Assembly: GCA_022661535.1 (NCBI GenBank)
Contig: JAKULF010000009.1
Location: 1-64,000 of the forward strand
Direction of reading: 5' to 3'
Origin: Eutypa lata
Lineage: Eukaryota; Ascomycota; Sordariomycetes; Xylariales; Diatrypaceae
Length of the DNA: 64,000 nt
This document shows positions 11,756 through 23,726 of the stretch, piece after piece (position 1 is the first letter of the stretch; each line of letters begins with the position of its first letter). The translations under genes were made by a program, and so were the position numbers. Under the pieces are notes generated by a model. The model was not told the origin of the DNA, ran no database searches, and saw only the letters and a program-made list of their open reading frames with translations.

Positions 11756-12180
11756 AAGCTCTTCTAGATAGCATTAATAGCATTAGTTACTTCCTCACGG
11801 GGCAGACGTCAATCCCACCACCGGACTCATACTCAAGTTCGAGTTGTATGATACGTAGCTGTACTTGCCATGGTTGCTTCACTTGGAGGACTGGATGAGG
11901 CTGGTATTCCCAAAGTGACAGGGGTAGTAGGATGTATTCTCTATCACTTCAAGCCATTATTTTCGTATCTAGTTTGCCTAGAGATATATGTTCACCGTTC
12001 CGTTTATTCTCTTGGTTGGATGAGCGTCAATGCCATAGTGAACAGTAATAAGTACTCAATTTCATTGCCTCAGAAAAGAGCTAGGTAGTATATGAAAACT
12101 TATTCACAAAATACACTGCAGCGGCCAAAGAGTCATATGTCTATTTGTAGCTCATTTAGATATTGACCTGCTTATATCGC
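11756..12180. other. Convergent intergenic region
   Basis: The plus-strand prenyltransferase and the minus-strand oxidase converge here, so both 3' UTRs should share this space. Open frames are short and without motifs. Confidence 0.5.
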
Positions 12181-13677
12181 CTACTTGCGAAGCTTAAAAC
12201 CCCCGGGGCACAATGTCTGGAATACCTCATTAGGGTCGTATGTCGCGGCCACTCTTTCCATCAACTTCACGTTCTCTTCACCATAACTTCTGAGTGGGTC
12301 CTGGCTTCGATCCGCGTAGTTAAGATAGACCCAGTCCAGGAGACCTTTCTCCGCTTCTGCAAACTGCTTAATGGTTTGAATACCAGCCTTGACCTTTTGG
12401 TACGCGAAGTTGTCTTGATCAGCGGTCTTCACCATGGCATTCAGTTGCAGAATGATTCCATCGGAATCATTATGTTCAATGCCCATAACATTGCCGCCAA
12501 GCTGAACGGAATGCTTCGCAAACGTCAAAGGCAGAGGCTGAAAGATACACTGAGTGTAGAAATCTCCTTGGGGGATGTAGGATTTCAGATCGTTGACAAG
12601 TAGCTCGTGAACATCCACAGCCTTAGACATGATTCGACAATTGTTTTTGATTGTCAATGTGAACCAAGTGTCGCTTTTCTCAAGTCAGTGGCCCGTCTCT
12701 TTGTATTATTAATGTGAACTGATAACTTACTACATATTGTTAGGTAGCGCTGTTTCAAGGCCCATTTCCAAAATGGACTTTGACTTGGTTGTTGTCACAA
12801 TCGTTGGTAACTTAGACCACTCCGCAAACGCTGGAGAGTCTTGTCTTCCTTGCGTCTCGATTAGAGCCCCTCCGATGATAATATCTTCCACCTGTGGGAT
12901 ATAGTTGATGCCAGCGATTAAACTGCTATCCGGGTTGTTTGGTAGGCTTGTCGTAAAATTTGCCACAGCGCATATCATGTCCGGTATATGTTCCTTCGAT
13001 GACATGGTAGTGCCTCCCCAGATGTTCTCACAGGCAATAGTGTTCATTGTGAAGCTCACAATGACCCCGAAGTTGTTAGAGCCACCCTTTAAAGCACGAA
13101 ACAGTTCACCGTGCACGTCCTTCGTTACCGTTACGATCTGACTATCAGCCAAGACTACATCGTACGACACAACATTATCACAGGCAAAGCCTTTCTGTCC
13201 CGTGAACCAGGTGTTTCCTCCGCCTAAGAGGAATCCTGCCACACCAGTTTCACCTTCCCTACCACCAGCAACCACGCGGCCGTATTCCTGGAGCGCAGTG
13301 TAGATGTGCTTCCAGCGAACTCCGGGGCCAAAAGTTACCAGTTTGGAGTCGCTATCATACTGGATGCTGCTCAAGTGGCTCAAGTCGATGGTCACACCGC
13401 TTTGTGCGTTATTCGAGCCGCCAAAAGGAGCATGACCGCCACTGCGGATGGCAAATTCTTCTTTGGTAGTGACCAGTGCCTTAATTGCTCTGGATACCTG
13501 TTCGGTGGACTCCGGTATAAAGACGCAAGCTGGCTGCAACTTTGCCGTATTGGAGAAATACGAGTCTATACTAGCTTGATATACAGGGTCTTGAGGCATA
13601 AACACATGGGCTTGCAGTCCGGCTTCGATCAAGCAAGCAACCGAGAGGGGCTGATGATGTGCACACTGAGCATCCAT
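12181..13677 (-). CDS. Berberine-bridge-like FAD-linked oxidoreductase
   Basis: Two exons, 12731-13677 and 12181-12673, are split by a 57-bp intron (GTAAGT...AG; the out-of-intron read meets a stop, so splicing is needed). They give exactly 479 aa, near the usual size of fungal BBE-like oxidases. Motifs: the FAD-attachment RSGGH with His at residue 82, followed by a Gly-rich GGNTWF.. segment and NNFGVI in the PP-loop FAD domain, then a substrate domain and a C-terminal YGEEN-like segment. Such enzymes oxidise alcohols, amines or terpenoid and alkaloid intermediates using bound FAD. No clear signal peptide; the start is the first in-frame ATG. Its neighbour across 425 bp is a UbiA prenyltransferase, a frequent companion in terpenoid-related clusters. 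Frame intact; substrate unknown. Confidence 0.88.
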
Positions 13678-15026
13678 TGCACGTCTTTTGGTTCTTAAAT
13701 CGAGGAGAATGTAGGCGAAATCTATCGAAATCCCAAGAATATTGGTTTAGAAGCGGCCTTAAGTATGGATGGTCGCTTGTGGGGATGGGAGGGTGATGGT
13801 GTCTGTGTTTTATACTACCATAAGAAGGGGACACATAATCAGTACATCATGTTTGAGTATGTGACGGACATGAACAAATTAGACTTGTGGTATAGCGGTG
13901 TTTGTGAGAGGGATAAAGAGTTAGATCGAACTAAAGCTTCTCGTTTTATACACAAGAGGTCAAATAAAGCCACAGCAGAGCCACATGCACCGCGCCTACA
14001 GCTACTAACATGCAATTATACCTTGTCCTCGCCTAGTTAGTTCATAAATTATCATAACAGAGACCAGCCTAGCCTTCCTTTTCCGCCATAAGTCTATGAA
14101 AGACTGTGGTTCAACTGCTTATCCGCAAACCCGCCCGTTTCCGGCAGATTTACGAAGTTCATGAGCTGCATGAAAGACCAGGGAAACAGGCATTGTAATA
14201 ACCTTGTAATATTTGAAGTCTGGCGGAATCGACAGCAGATTGAGTGCCGGCAGTCTATGAGGGGCCTGGTGGGTATCACACGAGCGTTGCTAAGACAGTC
14301 TGGAGATGCCTTTAGCTAGGGCTTAGGCCAACAGTATGAACCGTGCAGGTGGTCAGTTGGTTCCAGGGGTATCCACCCCACCCACCATGCAACACCGAAC
14401 AGGCGATTCTTGGCGCCTGAAGTTTGACTTGCCGCCAGTCCGACACGGACAGAAAACGAATCATGATATGGAAGATATGATTGGGGGCTGTATTTATATT
14501 GGGTCGAGGGGCTGTTTGCGCGAGGCCAACCTATTTGCACGCATAGTTAACTGGCGTATTGCATTGTCACAGTTGCATTGCAGTGTAACCGTCTTCTCGG
14601 TTTGCTTTCTGTGGAGCGGGGTATGTCTATCTATACCTGCAATATTTATAACATACATATGTACTCCAAAATGGCATCTTCCTTGCACCAACAACACGCT
14701 TGGCATCCTCAAAGACCCTTGGCTCTTCAGTCGCAAGATTTGCAGTGATACTCGTAGGAATGCGTGTCACGCGAGGTTGCGGTTATGATTGGCATAGTTA
14801 AGTTGCCATAATGTTAAGATTGCGAGCCTGACGAGAAGGCCTTTCGCCTGACCTGCTTTGAGACCGATGTCAATCTATCAGCAGTTGTATAAGTAGTAAC
14901 TTGGTCCTAGACCTTGAAGTGACCTGGTTCGACAGATAGTTGAATACCGGCCTATCACGAATTCAATCATCACAGTCTCTTAGTCTTTAATCGCTCATCT
15001 GATTTGTTACCCTCAGGACTGAAACG
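13678..15026. other. Intergenic region, promoters only
   Basis: This separates the divergent oxidase (minus) and rhodopsin-domain (plus) genes. The frames at 13765-14040 and 14336-14788 have no motifs, no splice logic and atypical composition. No RNA gene was recognised. Confidence 0.5.
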
Positions 15027-16266
15027 ATGTTGACGGCGAAGGGAAGAAACTTGGCAATTTGGGTCGCTGTTTTCACTTTGCTCGTTCTCGTATCTATATA
15101 TCTACGATTCTATATTATTGTGAAAGTCAGACGGAGGTCTCTTCGTGCAGATGACTTCCTCATTATCGCCGCAGTCATTGTACTTATTTCCAATGAAGGC
15201 ATTGTGATCTGGGGCAAGTCACTACTAGTCAGACGTGTAACTTTCTGGGTTGATGAGTCTAATGGTCCGTCTAGAAATTGCCAACGGCCTCGGTGCACAC
15301 ACAGCTGATGTCGGATGGGACATAATCGCAGTACATATCAAGGTCAGCCCCTAGGACTCATATCGATCTGATCTTCTCAACCCATGCTAAACTACGTTCT
15401 TAACAGGCCACAATCGGGTTTGCGTGGACTTGGACTATTGCAACTACGCTATGCAAATTGACAATCCTCTTCTTATACCTGGAGTTGTTCAGGACCAATA
15501 CGACGTTCCGAAAAGTAATATGGGTCTTGGTAGTCCTCAGTGTTCTTTTCACAATTGTTTTCATCATCCTTTTCAACACAGCCTGTTCCAAAATATCAGA
15601 TGCTTGGGATCCAATTAGGAGACAGTCCCAGTGCCGCGATGTGGCCAAGGAACAGCTCGCATCGGTTGCTATCACCCTTGGATTGGACTCGAGTGTTGTT
15701 TTGGCGCCCATTCCCATCATCTGGAAATTACAAATGTCACTCAAGAAGAAGCTCACCGTGTGTGGCATGTTTGGCATAGGGTTGAGGTACGTACCACCTT
15801 CGTAGACAGAGACCGTGTGAGCTAACTACCAACTAGTGTTGTTGCTATCATGACCTGGCGGGTTGTGAGTCTGTCTAGGTCGGCTAGAGGTCTAGACATC
15901 GATATAGTTTACGACAACTATGTCTTGCTCCTGCAGACCAATTTGGAACTATGGCTGGGTATCCTTGCAGCCAACATTCCCACTCTAGCGCCAATTTTGG
16001 ACGGAAAGCCTTTCTTAAGATTTGTTGAGTATATCAGTTTGAAAAGCCCGAGTTCTTCGTGGAGAAGCACCCCACACGTACCCTTAGGGACCTGGGGTCG
16101 TGGTGAAAACACAAGAAGACCAGCAAACACCAGCTTTGAAGTGATCCAAGACGACAGCAAAATACCTTTCCGGGGACAGATCATGAAAAACCAGTCATTC
16201 GAGGTCAGTTCACAACACCCATCAGACTCTTATGACAGTCATGGGCATTCTGCAGACATCGTTTGA
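15027..16266 (+). CDS. Fungal rhodopsin-domain (SAT4-type) seven-helix membrane protein
   Basis: Exons 15027-15213, 15275-15342, 15407-15786 and 15837-16266 are all in phase (1065 nt, 354 aa). The first intron uses a GC donor (GCAAGT, 15214) and ends CTAG; the others are GT-AG. Seven hydrophobic helices can be placed. After the first comes the family-typical R..RADDFLII segment, then NGLGAHT at the start of exon 2, and a LCKLTILFLYLELF helix. A long polar Ser/Arg-rich tail follows the last helix. Members of this family are abundant in fungi, and most have no assigned function despite the name. No retinal-binding lysine could be assigned. It lies next to a BBE oxidase; such proteins often sit near metabolite clusters. 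Frame intact. Confidence 0.85.
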
Positions 16267-17394
16267 GACAGGAATATGTATGCTGTTACCAGTTGTGCGA
16301 TTGAAAAGTTATGCGGAGGCTTGATTCAGACATCTCGTTTATTGAAGTAAATATATCATGAGTAAGGAAATATTATCTATTATGGAGAGTTAATAGGGGT
16401 CATTTTTACCGGTTTCAGGAAGCTTCATGTATTGCCAGGAATATCTAGGGTAGAAATCTAGCTATTTGGGTGTCATCCGGCTGCAAACGCCGGAATGGTG
16501 ACGTCTGACACCGCATTCCTCTGTTTGACCTGGTGGCTCTCAGGCACTGCTTTGCCATACCACCCAATATCCCATATCCATTGATTAAATACTTAAAGTC
16601 AAGTTCGTATCTACACACTGCTCTTAAATCTATTAGCGCAGTGTCCTACCCATTTCGGCTGCCGTCAACTGCCGTCTAGCCAGTGTTAGTTAGCTGCTAC
16701 CATTATTTAGCTGTTACAACGACTTAAGTTAGCAGGAACTAACCTGTCTACTGCAACCATCTAGTATCGCTAGCTTCAAATATAACGACAATAACCTGAG
16801 GGATGTAGGTAAATAAGTAGGTAGGTCTACATTGATGATGGCGAGGGGAGTGCGACTCATCTTTGGAAACTAATCCACGGATTGAGAGGTGTCGCCCGGT
16901 AGGACAAGGGACAACTGTCGGCAAATCAACTGAAAGTATGGCATAACGCTGGAGCTGTTTCAATGGACGGAATTCCAGGCAGAGCCGGGGCCTGAGTCCA
17001 TAGCGCTCATGAAGAAACCTGTACTCGGCAGCTTCGTAGGGCTCGACATAGCACAACATATACCCCAGCAGAGGGTATCATTAAGTGGGCGTTCCGGAAA
17101 GAGGCATGGAGAACATGCGGGGGCAAAACCGGTCCTAGTCTTTGTACTGCTTGTATGGACGCACACTTTCGCCTACTGGGTGGTAGGTGTACCGAGGTCG
17201 TATGCCGGCTAAAAGTAAGAAAATAAGTCTGTAAGCTTGGCTTTCCCAGCTTGTTTGGAGCGCTGGGGAAGATTAGGATTTGATATGTAGTCTGGGGGAA
17301 GGTATTCGCAAAGGGGCCACGCCTGCTAAGTCTGTATTAGCGCATTTATTGAGAAGAGAATGCCATTAGTGGTACTATGTCATGTGCCGAAGAA
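16267..17394. other. Intergenic stretch, no supported gene
   Basis: Short overlapping frames at 16748-17212 on both strands show no domains. No repeat or RNA gene was recognised. Confidence 0.5.
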
Positions 17395-18231
17395 TCACCA
17401 AAAGACGCGCCCAGAAACCAGATCGATGTCCTTCAACACGGGCTCATTCAACGTCTTGTACCAGCCTAGTAGCTCCACCACATTGCCAAAGACGTCAGCG
17501 GATACCCCCAGCTGCACTACGTAGCGCCAGCGCCAGCACCAGTCCGCTGTCCGCTGATCTTCTTGGTCACGGAAGTAGACAACAAAGCACGTCGCGCCTG
17601 GCCCCGCGCCGCACTCCCAGCCCGCAAGCATGTCCCAGCTCTTCTCCCCCGCCCTTGCCTTAAGCTTATCCAGATCGATCCAGACACGCTCAGCAACGGC
17701 ATCCTCCGTTTCGCCCAGGCCGTCCCAGAAGCGTACCTGCTGGCCATTCTCCCTGTACAGGGGCCATCCGGGGCCATTGAGGCTGTCGACGTGCTCCATT
17801 AGAATGGCAAAATCGGCTGGGAATTACAGCTCGGCCGCCTCGCCCTCCATCTTCCGTAGACCGGCTTCGATTCCGGCTCGGTATTGCTCGCGCGAGAAGG
17901 CGTGTTGTGCCTCGCCCCGTTCAACGGTGGTGCCGTCGAGGGCGAGTCCGGGCGTCGCAACGAGGTCATCCCACCGTTCCATTACGTCGCGGGGCACGTT
18001 GATGCGCCGGGGGTCATCGGTGGCCAGGCTGTCAGGGCGTGAGACGCACAGTTGGTTGTACATGAATTCGCGTCGCGTTTCGGCGATTTCCTCGTTCTGA
18101 AAGTCCGCAGGGGCTTCTGCCGTCTCAGCCTCGCGGACGAGCTGCGTGAATACTTTCCTATTATGATCGAGGATGTGCTTCCGGTAGTCGGCCAAAGCGG
18201 CGAGAATCTCAGACTCCGTTGGCTGGCTCAT
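17395..18231 (-). pseudogene. Unrecognised ~278-residue protein with one in-frame stop
   Basis: Two frames, 17824-18231 and 17395-17799, are in the same reading phase, separated by TAA at 17824-17826 and eight sense codons. They look like one 279-codon gene in which a single codon (for example CAA) became TAA. The N-terminal part is helical and acidic, starting MSQPTESEI. The C-terminal part is Trp-rich (WDGLGE, WDMLAGWECG, WCWRWRYVVQLG) and resembles a small alpha/beta domain of the SMI1/KNR4 type, a tentative match. The coding sequence is GC-rich compared with its surroundings and otherwise clean, so the stop may be recent, or a strain or assembly difference. If translated as is, only the first 135 residues are made. 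Confidence 0.5.
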
Positions 18232-18303
18232 GTTGATAGTGTCTTAATTGTGCGAGGTCGAGAAGTTGTATTAAGTGTGAATGGATTGTTGTTGTAGCCA
18301 GGA

Positions 18304-19743
18304 TCAAGACCCTGTATTTTTGCGGGGGGGAGTGGAGAAAAATCGAAGTACGTTTCGGGAATGGGTATTCGTAGGTTCACTGTCACCCTGCCTTGAGACT
18401 GGCTTAGTCTGGTTCCAGCCAGTCACAACTCTCGCGATAGGTCGATGGTCTCTAGGCTCAACTGCTGCGCTTGAATTGGCAGTAGAACAACTAACCCCTG
18501 TTAATGATGGCATTGACTCAGGCCTAGGAGACGACGATGCGGAGCTAGATCCTTTGCGGAAACGACGCCGTTTTACTGGCCGGCCACGATCCTCATCAGA
18601 CTCCTCTTCGCTTCCCTCAGTATCCAGGGTTTCACCCCATTGTTCTGTGAGCCACCTAGAATGGAGATCATCCGCGCTATCTAGCTCGTCATCACCATCT
18701 TGTTGGTCCAGAGTAGCGGCGGATCTCGATCTCTTCTTAGGACTTTGACTCCGATTCTTACTGGGTTGACCGAAGAGAGCATAGCAGTCTCGACCCGACA
18801 AGGTTCTGAGCTTAGGCTCCTTGTTCTCTAACATGACCAAGGAGCGTAGAAGAGGTTGCTTGACAAACAGGGACATGTCGGCAAGTATAGCTAGGGCGAA
18901 ACGGGCGAAAAGAAACTCAGGTCGGACTCCATAAAGTGGCTGCAACTCGAGATTGTGGTATTGATCTTGCAGTTCTGTCGTCAAAGAACAGTTGAGGACA
19001 TGAACCACCCACTTATCCTGCTTCGGAACGATAGCGAACTTGTGTATGTCCCACAGTTTGTGTAGGTCTCGTCGCAACAGTAGTGCATTTTCTCCGCAAT
19101 CGGTATTCATACTCTTCGCAGGTTGCGCCGTGTAGCGGAACATGCAATTGCTCTGCCACCAGCTCTCCTGGGCAGCAGGAATGACATGGCAAATCTCGTT
19201 GGGCATCGAGGAACACGTAAGTCGACACGTTCGGTCGCGGTCTGGGATCTTGTCGCTCGTGGCAGGCAGGATAACTGGTGTCGTCCAAGAAGGTGGAAGT
19301 TGGGTGGGAAATCGAAAGTGGTCGAATGAAGGTACGACAGGATATAGAAGCTTCTTGCTATCTATAGTGTCCAGCGGCAACGGTGGCGACGACGTTGATG
19401 TTGATATTGACGTTGGCTGCGATGAAGAGCACTGCGAGGATCGTTGGCTATCGATGCGGAAGAAGTATTCGGATCCCGTAAGGATGTCGTCAGGGCCAGT
19501 GTCGACTGCAAGGCCATCTTTAGTAGCAGACAAGTATCCGTCCCATTCACAGTTAGCCATTATGCAGCAAGCAACGCGTGCTGTCTCATGATGAATGCCT
19601 CCATCATCAAGGGCCGGGAGCGCCAAGAGAATGTTCTCACCGTCCGCATAGTCCGGATGAAGGAAATAGACTTGGCGGACACTGGGCAAAGCAGCGCCAA
19701 AAGGCTGAGCTCGAGGTTTAAGACAAACCTGCTTGCGGTTCAT
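18304..19743 (-). CDS. HNH-nuclease-domain protein (HNH_2 type)
   Basis: A single open frame of 479 aa. The central part (about residues 180-280) holds the fungal HNH_2 pattern: CHVIPAAQESWW, then NALLLRRDLHKLWD and a following KFAIVPK strand. The first conserved Cys-His pair, the Asn and the later His are present. The N-terminal third forms beta strands and a Ser/Thr-rich linker. The C-terminal 130 residues are Ser-, Asp- and Arg-rich (KRRRFRK, nuclear-signal-like) and look disordered. These proteins are common and often expanded in ascomycete subtelomeres; their role is unknown, and no nuclease activity is implied by sequence alone. No intron needed; frame intact. Confidence 0.8.
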   Translation of the reverse strand: MNRKQVCLKPRAQPFGAALPSVRQVYFLHPDYADGENILLALPALDDGGIHHETARVACCIMANCEWDGYLSATKDGLAVDTGPDDILTGSEYFFRIDSQRSSQCSSSQPTSISTSTSSPPLPLDTIDSKKLLYPVVPSFDHFRFPTQLPPSWTTPVILPATSDKIPDRDRTCRLTCSSMPNEICHVIPAAQESWWQSNCMFRYTAQPAKSMNTDCGENALLLRRDLHKLWDIHKFAIVPKQDKWVVHVLNCSLTTELQDQYHNLELQPLYGVRPEFLFARFALAILADMSLFVKQPLLRSLVMLENKEPKLRTLSGRDCYALFGQPSKNRSQSPKKRSRSAATLDQQDGDDELDSADDLHSRWLTEQWGETLDTEGSEEESDEDRGRPVKRRRFRKGSSSASSSPRPESMPSLTGVSCSTANSSAAVEPRDHRPIARVVTGWNQTKPVSRQGDSEPTNTHSRNVLRFFSTPPRKNTGS

Positions 19744-21227
19744 CCTTTCGCGATTGCATCACATTACAGTAGTTTAGATTAGTCTAATTAATGGACGATT
19801 ACTAATTAGTCGCGTTCACACAGTCGGGAAGAGCGGGCCGTTCCACTTGGCTGGGCACAGAGCGCGATGACGGAATTAAGATATTCCGATCAACGTCGTG
19901 CTTGATTTGTGCCCCTATTAATTTCAGCCCTCCACCGGCTTTTGACATTGTAATATGCCTGAGTGTTGCTAGTAAGAACTGAACCCCGTACAATTCAATA
20001 ATTGCAATATTACAGCCTAATGCACATTTGCAAGCGAACATGTTTCCTATCAGGGATTTGGGTCTGATCACCCCCAAATCGGAAGTAGGTTTGGCCTAAG
20101 CCTCATTTGAGGGGCGGCCTTACAGGCACCGATCTATGGGGGCTCTACCACGAAGACATAGGTCAGATTCCAAACTTATATCATTTATATACCATCAGCA
20201 AGAGGCAGTGGTAAGTGGCTTAATGTTATTTGAAGATAGCTTGCCTGCAAGTACATCATTATGAGTCTCGATAATACGATCACTCACGCGAGATAGGGGT
20301 TCTCTTCCAATGGAATACAAACCTAAATATATTATGCGTAGCAGTTTCTGAACAAGCAACTAACGTAACAATTTCCTGGGCAGCAAGTTTACTCCATGAT
20401 CTTATTTATTTAGCTTAGCCTAGGTGTTCCATGGCGGATCTGTCGGTGATTCAATGGCCGGTTTTCCGGTACACCAGCCAAGTGGCTTGCTTCTAAGCAT
20501 AGGGTTAAGTACGAATCACAGTAGAACAGGTTAGCCGCTTATATTCCTCGAAGCGTGGGAAAAGTAAGCCCCCGCACTTAAGTCTGATTATATTGTAGAT
20601 TTTATAGCCCAACCGAGGTCGATGTCATTAGGAAACTACTGACAATCAATTCAAGATAAGGCAACAGCTTAATTCGGTCTCTTAGCCCAAAATAAATTGA
20701 CCAATGATTGGAGTCGAGCCGTTAGTATTGCATAGCAAGGTGGTATTCTATGATGTCTGGAGGCCGCGCCGGTACTGTCACCCACATTTTTCGTACGCCC
20801 GGTTAGATAAGATCCTAGCTTGGCAGCTTGGATAGTCGAATCAGCTCTCGCGGCCACCCTCTAAGTAGATGAGTTTACATTTCTATCTTTATCTAGAGAA
20901 CGCGTTACACAATGTCTCGGTACCGAGAGGCTTGCTGCGATTCTTAAATATTACAAGCATCGGTATTATGTTTATGTTGCCAGTTTGTATGAATATAAAC
21001 TATAATAAGCGTCCAAAACGTAACGTTTGGATCCCGTACTTTTACCGAATCTAATACAGTTGGCACCGAAGGTAGCTAGCTATCTAGTCCGGAGCTTTCC
21101 CGCTACTCAGGCGTTGTGTCTCTCTATAGTCAATATAAGAATGCCACCTTCCTTATTTCAAATGCTCTTCTCACAAATTTACTAACTGCATCACTAACTA
21201 GGCCTACGTTCAGCTCTACACCAAACA
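19744..21227. other. Intergenic region, no supported gene
   Basis: Frames are short and without motifs; the region is somewhat AT-rich in its middle. It contains the upstream regions of the divergent HNH and HET genes. No tRNA, rRNA or long repeat was seen. Confidence 0.5.
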
Positions 21228-23726
21228 TGACACACGCACACCTACCTCTGCCGTCATCCTCTAACATTCAGGAATTCCGGAATGATACTCTTTCTCAGGA
21301 CAGCCAAAGTCGGCTCCTAGGCAGTCTTTGCTTCACGTCTCTGGATCCCTATCATCCTCTTTGCCCAACATGTAGCAGCATTTCCTTTCGAGAGCTCTTC
21401 TCAATGGACGGATTTGATCATCAACCAATTGGGGAAAGGCTATTTGACGAGTTGTTTTCCGTCAAAGGTTGTCAATTATGCAGTTTTATGGGAAAGTGCT
21501 TCTTGATTGCTTGAATAAAGAGTTCACGGACGTACCCAAAGCAACATCAATTACCCCCTTCGAGCTCTATATTTTTAATTGTCCCTTATATCCTCCTAAC
21601 GGGAATTCATTTGGAGAATATTATTATTGTACGTACGTCGAAGGGGTGAAATCGTTGCTACGCAATCCAGTTAGAATATATCTCAATCCAATTTCACCAC
21701 ACAAGATAATGTTCGAAGATCAAAAATTCATTCAACTCATTACGGAGCACCAAACTCTTATCAGAGACCTTCCTTGTCAAACAAATCGTATATCAGCTGC
21801 GTGATCTTTATTTATGCAGTACCAGTGCAGACCTGACGGCGCAGAACAAATGGCGTCGAGACAAGCGCGATAGAAACGAGGCGGCCTATAAAAGAACTAG
21901 GTTAGACACAGGCTTGGATTCGCTTGCTAACCGTCCCCCAACCCCGGAGGTGTTCTTGTTAGATCCGCAATTTTTAGACGGCGGGGTGAGGGTTGAAATG
22001 ACATGGTGTAAGTTTCCATGATGATAACAATTTTCCGGTATAGTAGACCATACTAACAGATAAAGCTGACCCCTTCGTACAGAAGGTAAACTACAAATAC
22101 GTAGTGCCAGATATGCGGTCCGACGAAGTTCTGGACATGATTAAGGCATGGATCCAAAAGTGTCTACATTCTCACAAGTACTGTTCCAGCCACGGGGGTG
22201 CAGGACTGCCTACAAGGGTAATAGATGTTGGCGGGACAGACAGTGTAGGAGATCCACGCCTGTTACTTTCTGAAGACGCATCCAAAAATGAAGTCAGGGG
22301 ATTTGAAGTTGATAGTCGTTATGTTGCTCTAAGCTACTGCTGGGGAGACAGGGAAGAACTCAAACAGAGGCCATCTCTAGTAACGACCTCAGCCACACTG
22401 CGAGACCACCTGAGGTCACTTCCTCTATCCCGGCTTCTCCGAACTATCGTCGATGCAATCGTGCTCACCCGTCGGCTTGGTGTTCGTTACCTCTGGGTAG
22501 ATAGACTGTGCATCATACAAGACTGTGCTGAGGACTGGGAAATAGAGTCTTCTAAAATGTCAGCAATATACGGGGGAGCTTTCCTCACATTCGCCGCCGC
22601 CTGGGGAAGTTCTGTTCACGACGGTCTCTTTACGGTACGACCGTCGAATATTGAGGAATCCGTTGAACTATTTTGGCGGTCTCCCTCTAATCCATCTCCC
22701 TCTAATCCATCCTTCAAAGGAAACATTAGGCTGGCACAACAAAGGCACCTGGTTAACTCCTGGGAAGAACCATTGTACAGCCGTGGATGGACGCTCCAGG
22801 AGCGTATTCTGTCACCGCGGGTACTCATTTACAACCGGGACCAGCTTGCCTGGGAATGCCAGAATGAGCAGTTCACAGAGTCCGGCTGTGCTATGAATGG
22901 TCTCGGGTCCATGAGGCTAGATCGTGAATTTTCCAGCAAGTTAGTAGGCGATTCAACCGTCTTTCCGAAGACCTGGCAGTGCATCGTCACAGATTATAGC
23001 AAGAAGTCACACACAGTCGCATCAGATAAGTTGCCCGCCATAGCTGGTATAGCAAAGAAGTTTCACGAGTTTCACCTTGACGAATATCTCGCAGGCCTAT
23101 GGAGAAATAGTCTTCTGGATGATCTTCTCTGGGTTCACGGTCGCTTTCGGCCTTCCCCTAATTATAATAATGAGGAATACAGGGCCCCATCTTGGTCCTG
23201 GGCGGCAGTTAATGGATATGTTCGTTGGCCCTTTGCTAATCGGAATGGTACATATCCGCATTTTTCAAAACTCGTTGACTACGAAATCACTAAAAAGGGC
23301 AGAGATGAGTTCGGCCAGGTGAGCGATGGCTACATTGTCCTGGAGGGCCCAACCTGGCGTCTGCCAACTGAAGCAAATAGTGCTCTAGAAGGTTATAATA
23401 CGTTCTCTGCTAGCATTCTCCACGATCGTAAAGCGCGATGGCCAAGACTCCTATCAGATGGAATATTCGACAAGATAGAGGGAGTTCCGTTCATAGAAGC
23501 TTACGCACTGGAGAGTAACGCATATGGTCACCTTTTATCTGTCTTGCGTGTTAGCCATACGGGAGGGCTGCTTCTTGCTTTGGACGAGGAAAAGACGAGT
23601 TCGGAAGGACGTTGTGTTTATACTCGAGTGGGCGTTATAATTTCGGACGACCGTTTTACTGAGGATAGTCAGAGGATTGACTGGGATGTTCTGACATGGA
23701 CGCCCAGAGTATGCAAAATTCATTAA
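21228..23726 (+). CDS. HET-domain protein, frameshifted 5' part
   Basis: HET domains act in fungal self/non-self recognition and programmed cell death. The main frame (to stop 23726) carries the HET block: YVALSYCWGD, then LRTIVDAIVLTRRLGVRYLWVD with LCIIQD, and later YSRGWTLQERILSPR. A 58-bp intron (22008-22065, GTAAGT, branch CTAAC) joins it to an upstream exon. The likely start ATG at 21228 opens a frame with CPTCSS and GCQLC, typical of HET N-termini, but that frame closes near 21512. Coding continues in a second frame to about 21770 and in a third from about 21776. Two one-base shifts therefore separate the N-terminus from the HET block. These may be true mutations or assembly errors; the HET block itself is clean. 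Confidence 0.75.
22681..22710 (+). repeat. Two exact 15-bp copies inside the HET gene
   Basis: CTCCCTCTAATCCAT occurs twice in tandem and adds five residues (a repeated SNPSP unit) without breaking the frame. Confidence 0.9.

Noticed and set aside
18281..19782. Plus-strand frames of 110-155 codons opposite the HNH gene
   Set aside because: They mirror the Ser/Arg-rich coding of the minus-strand gene and carry no motif of their own.
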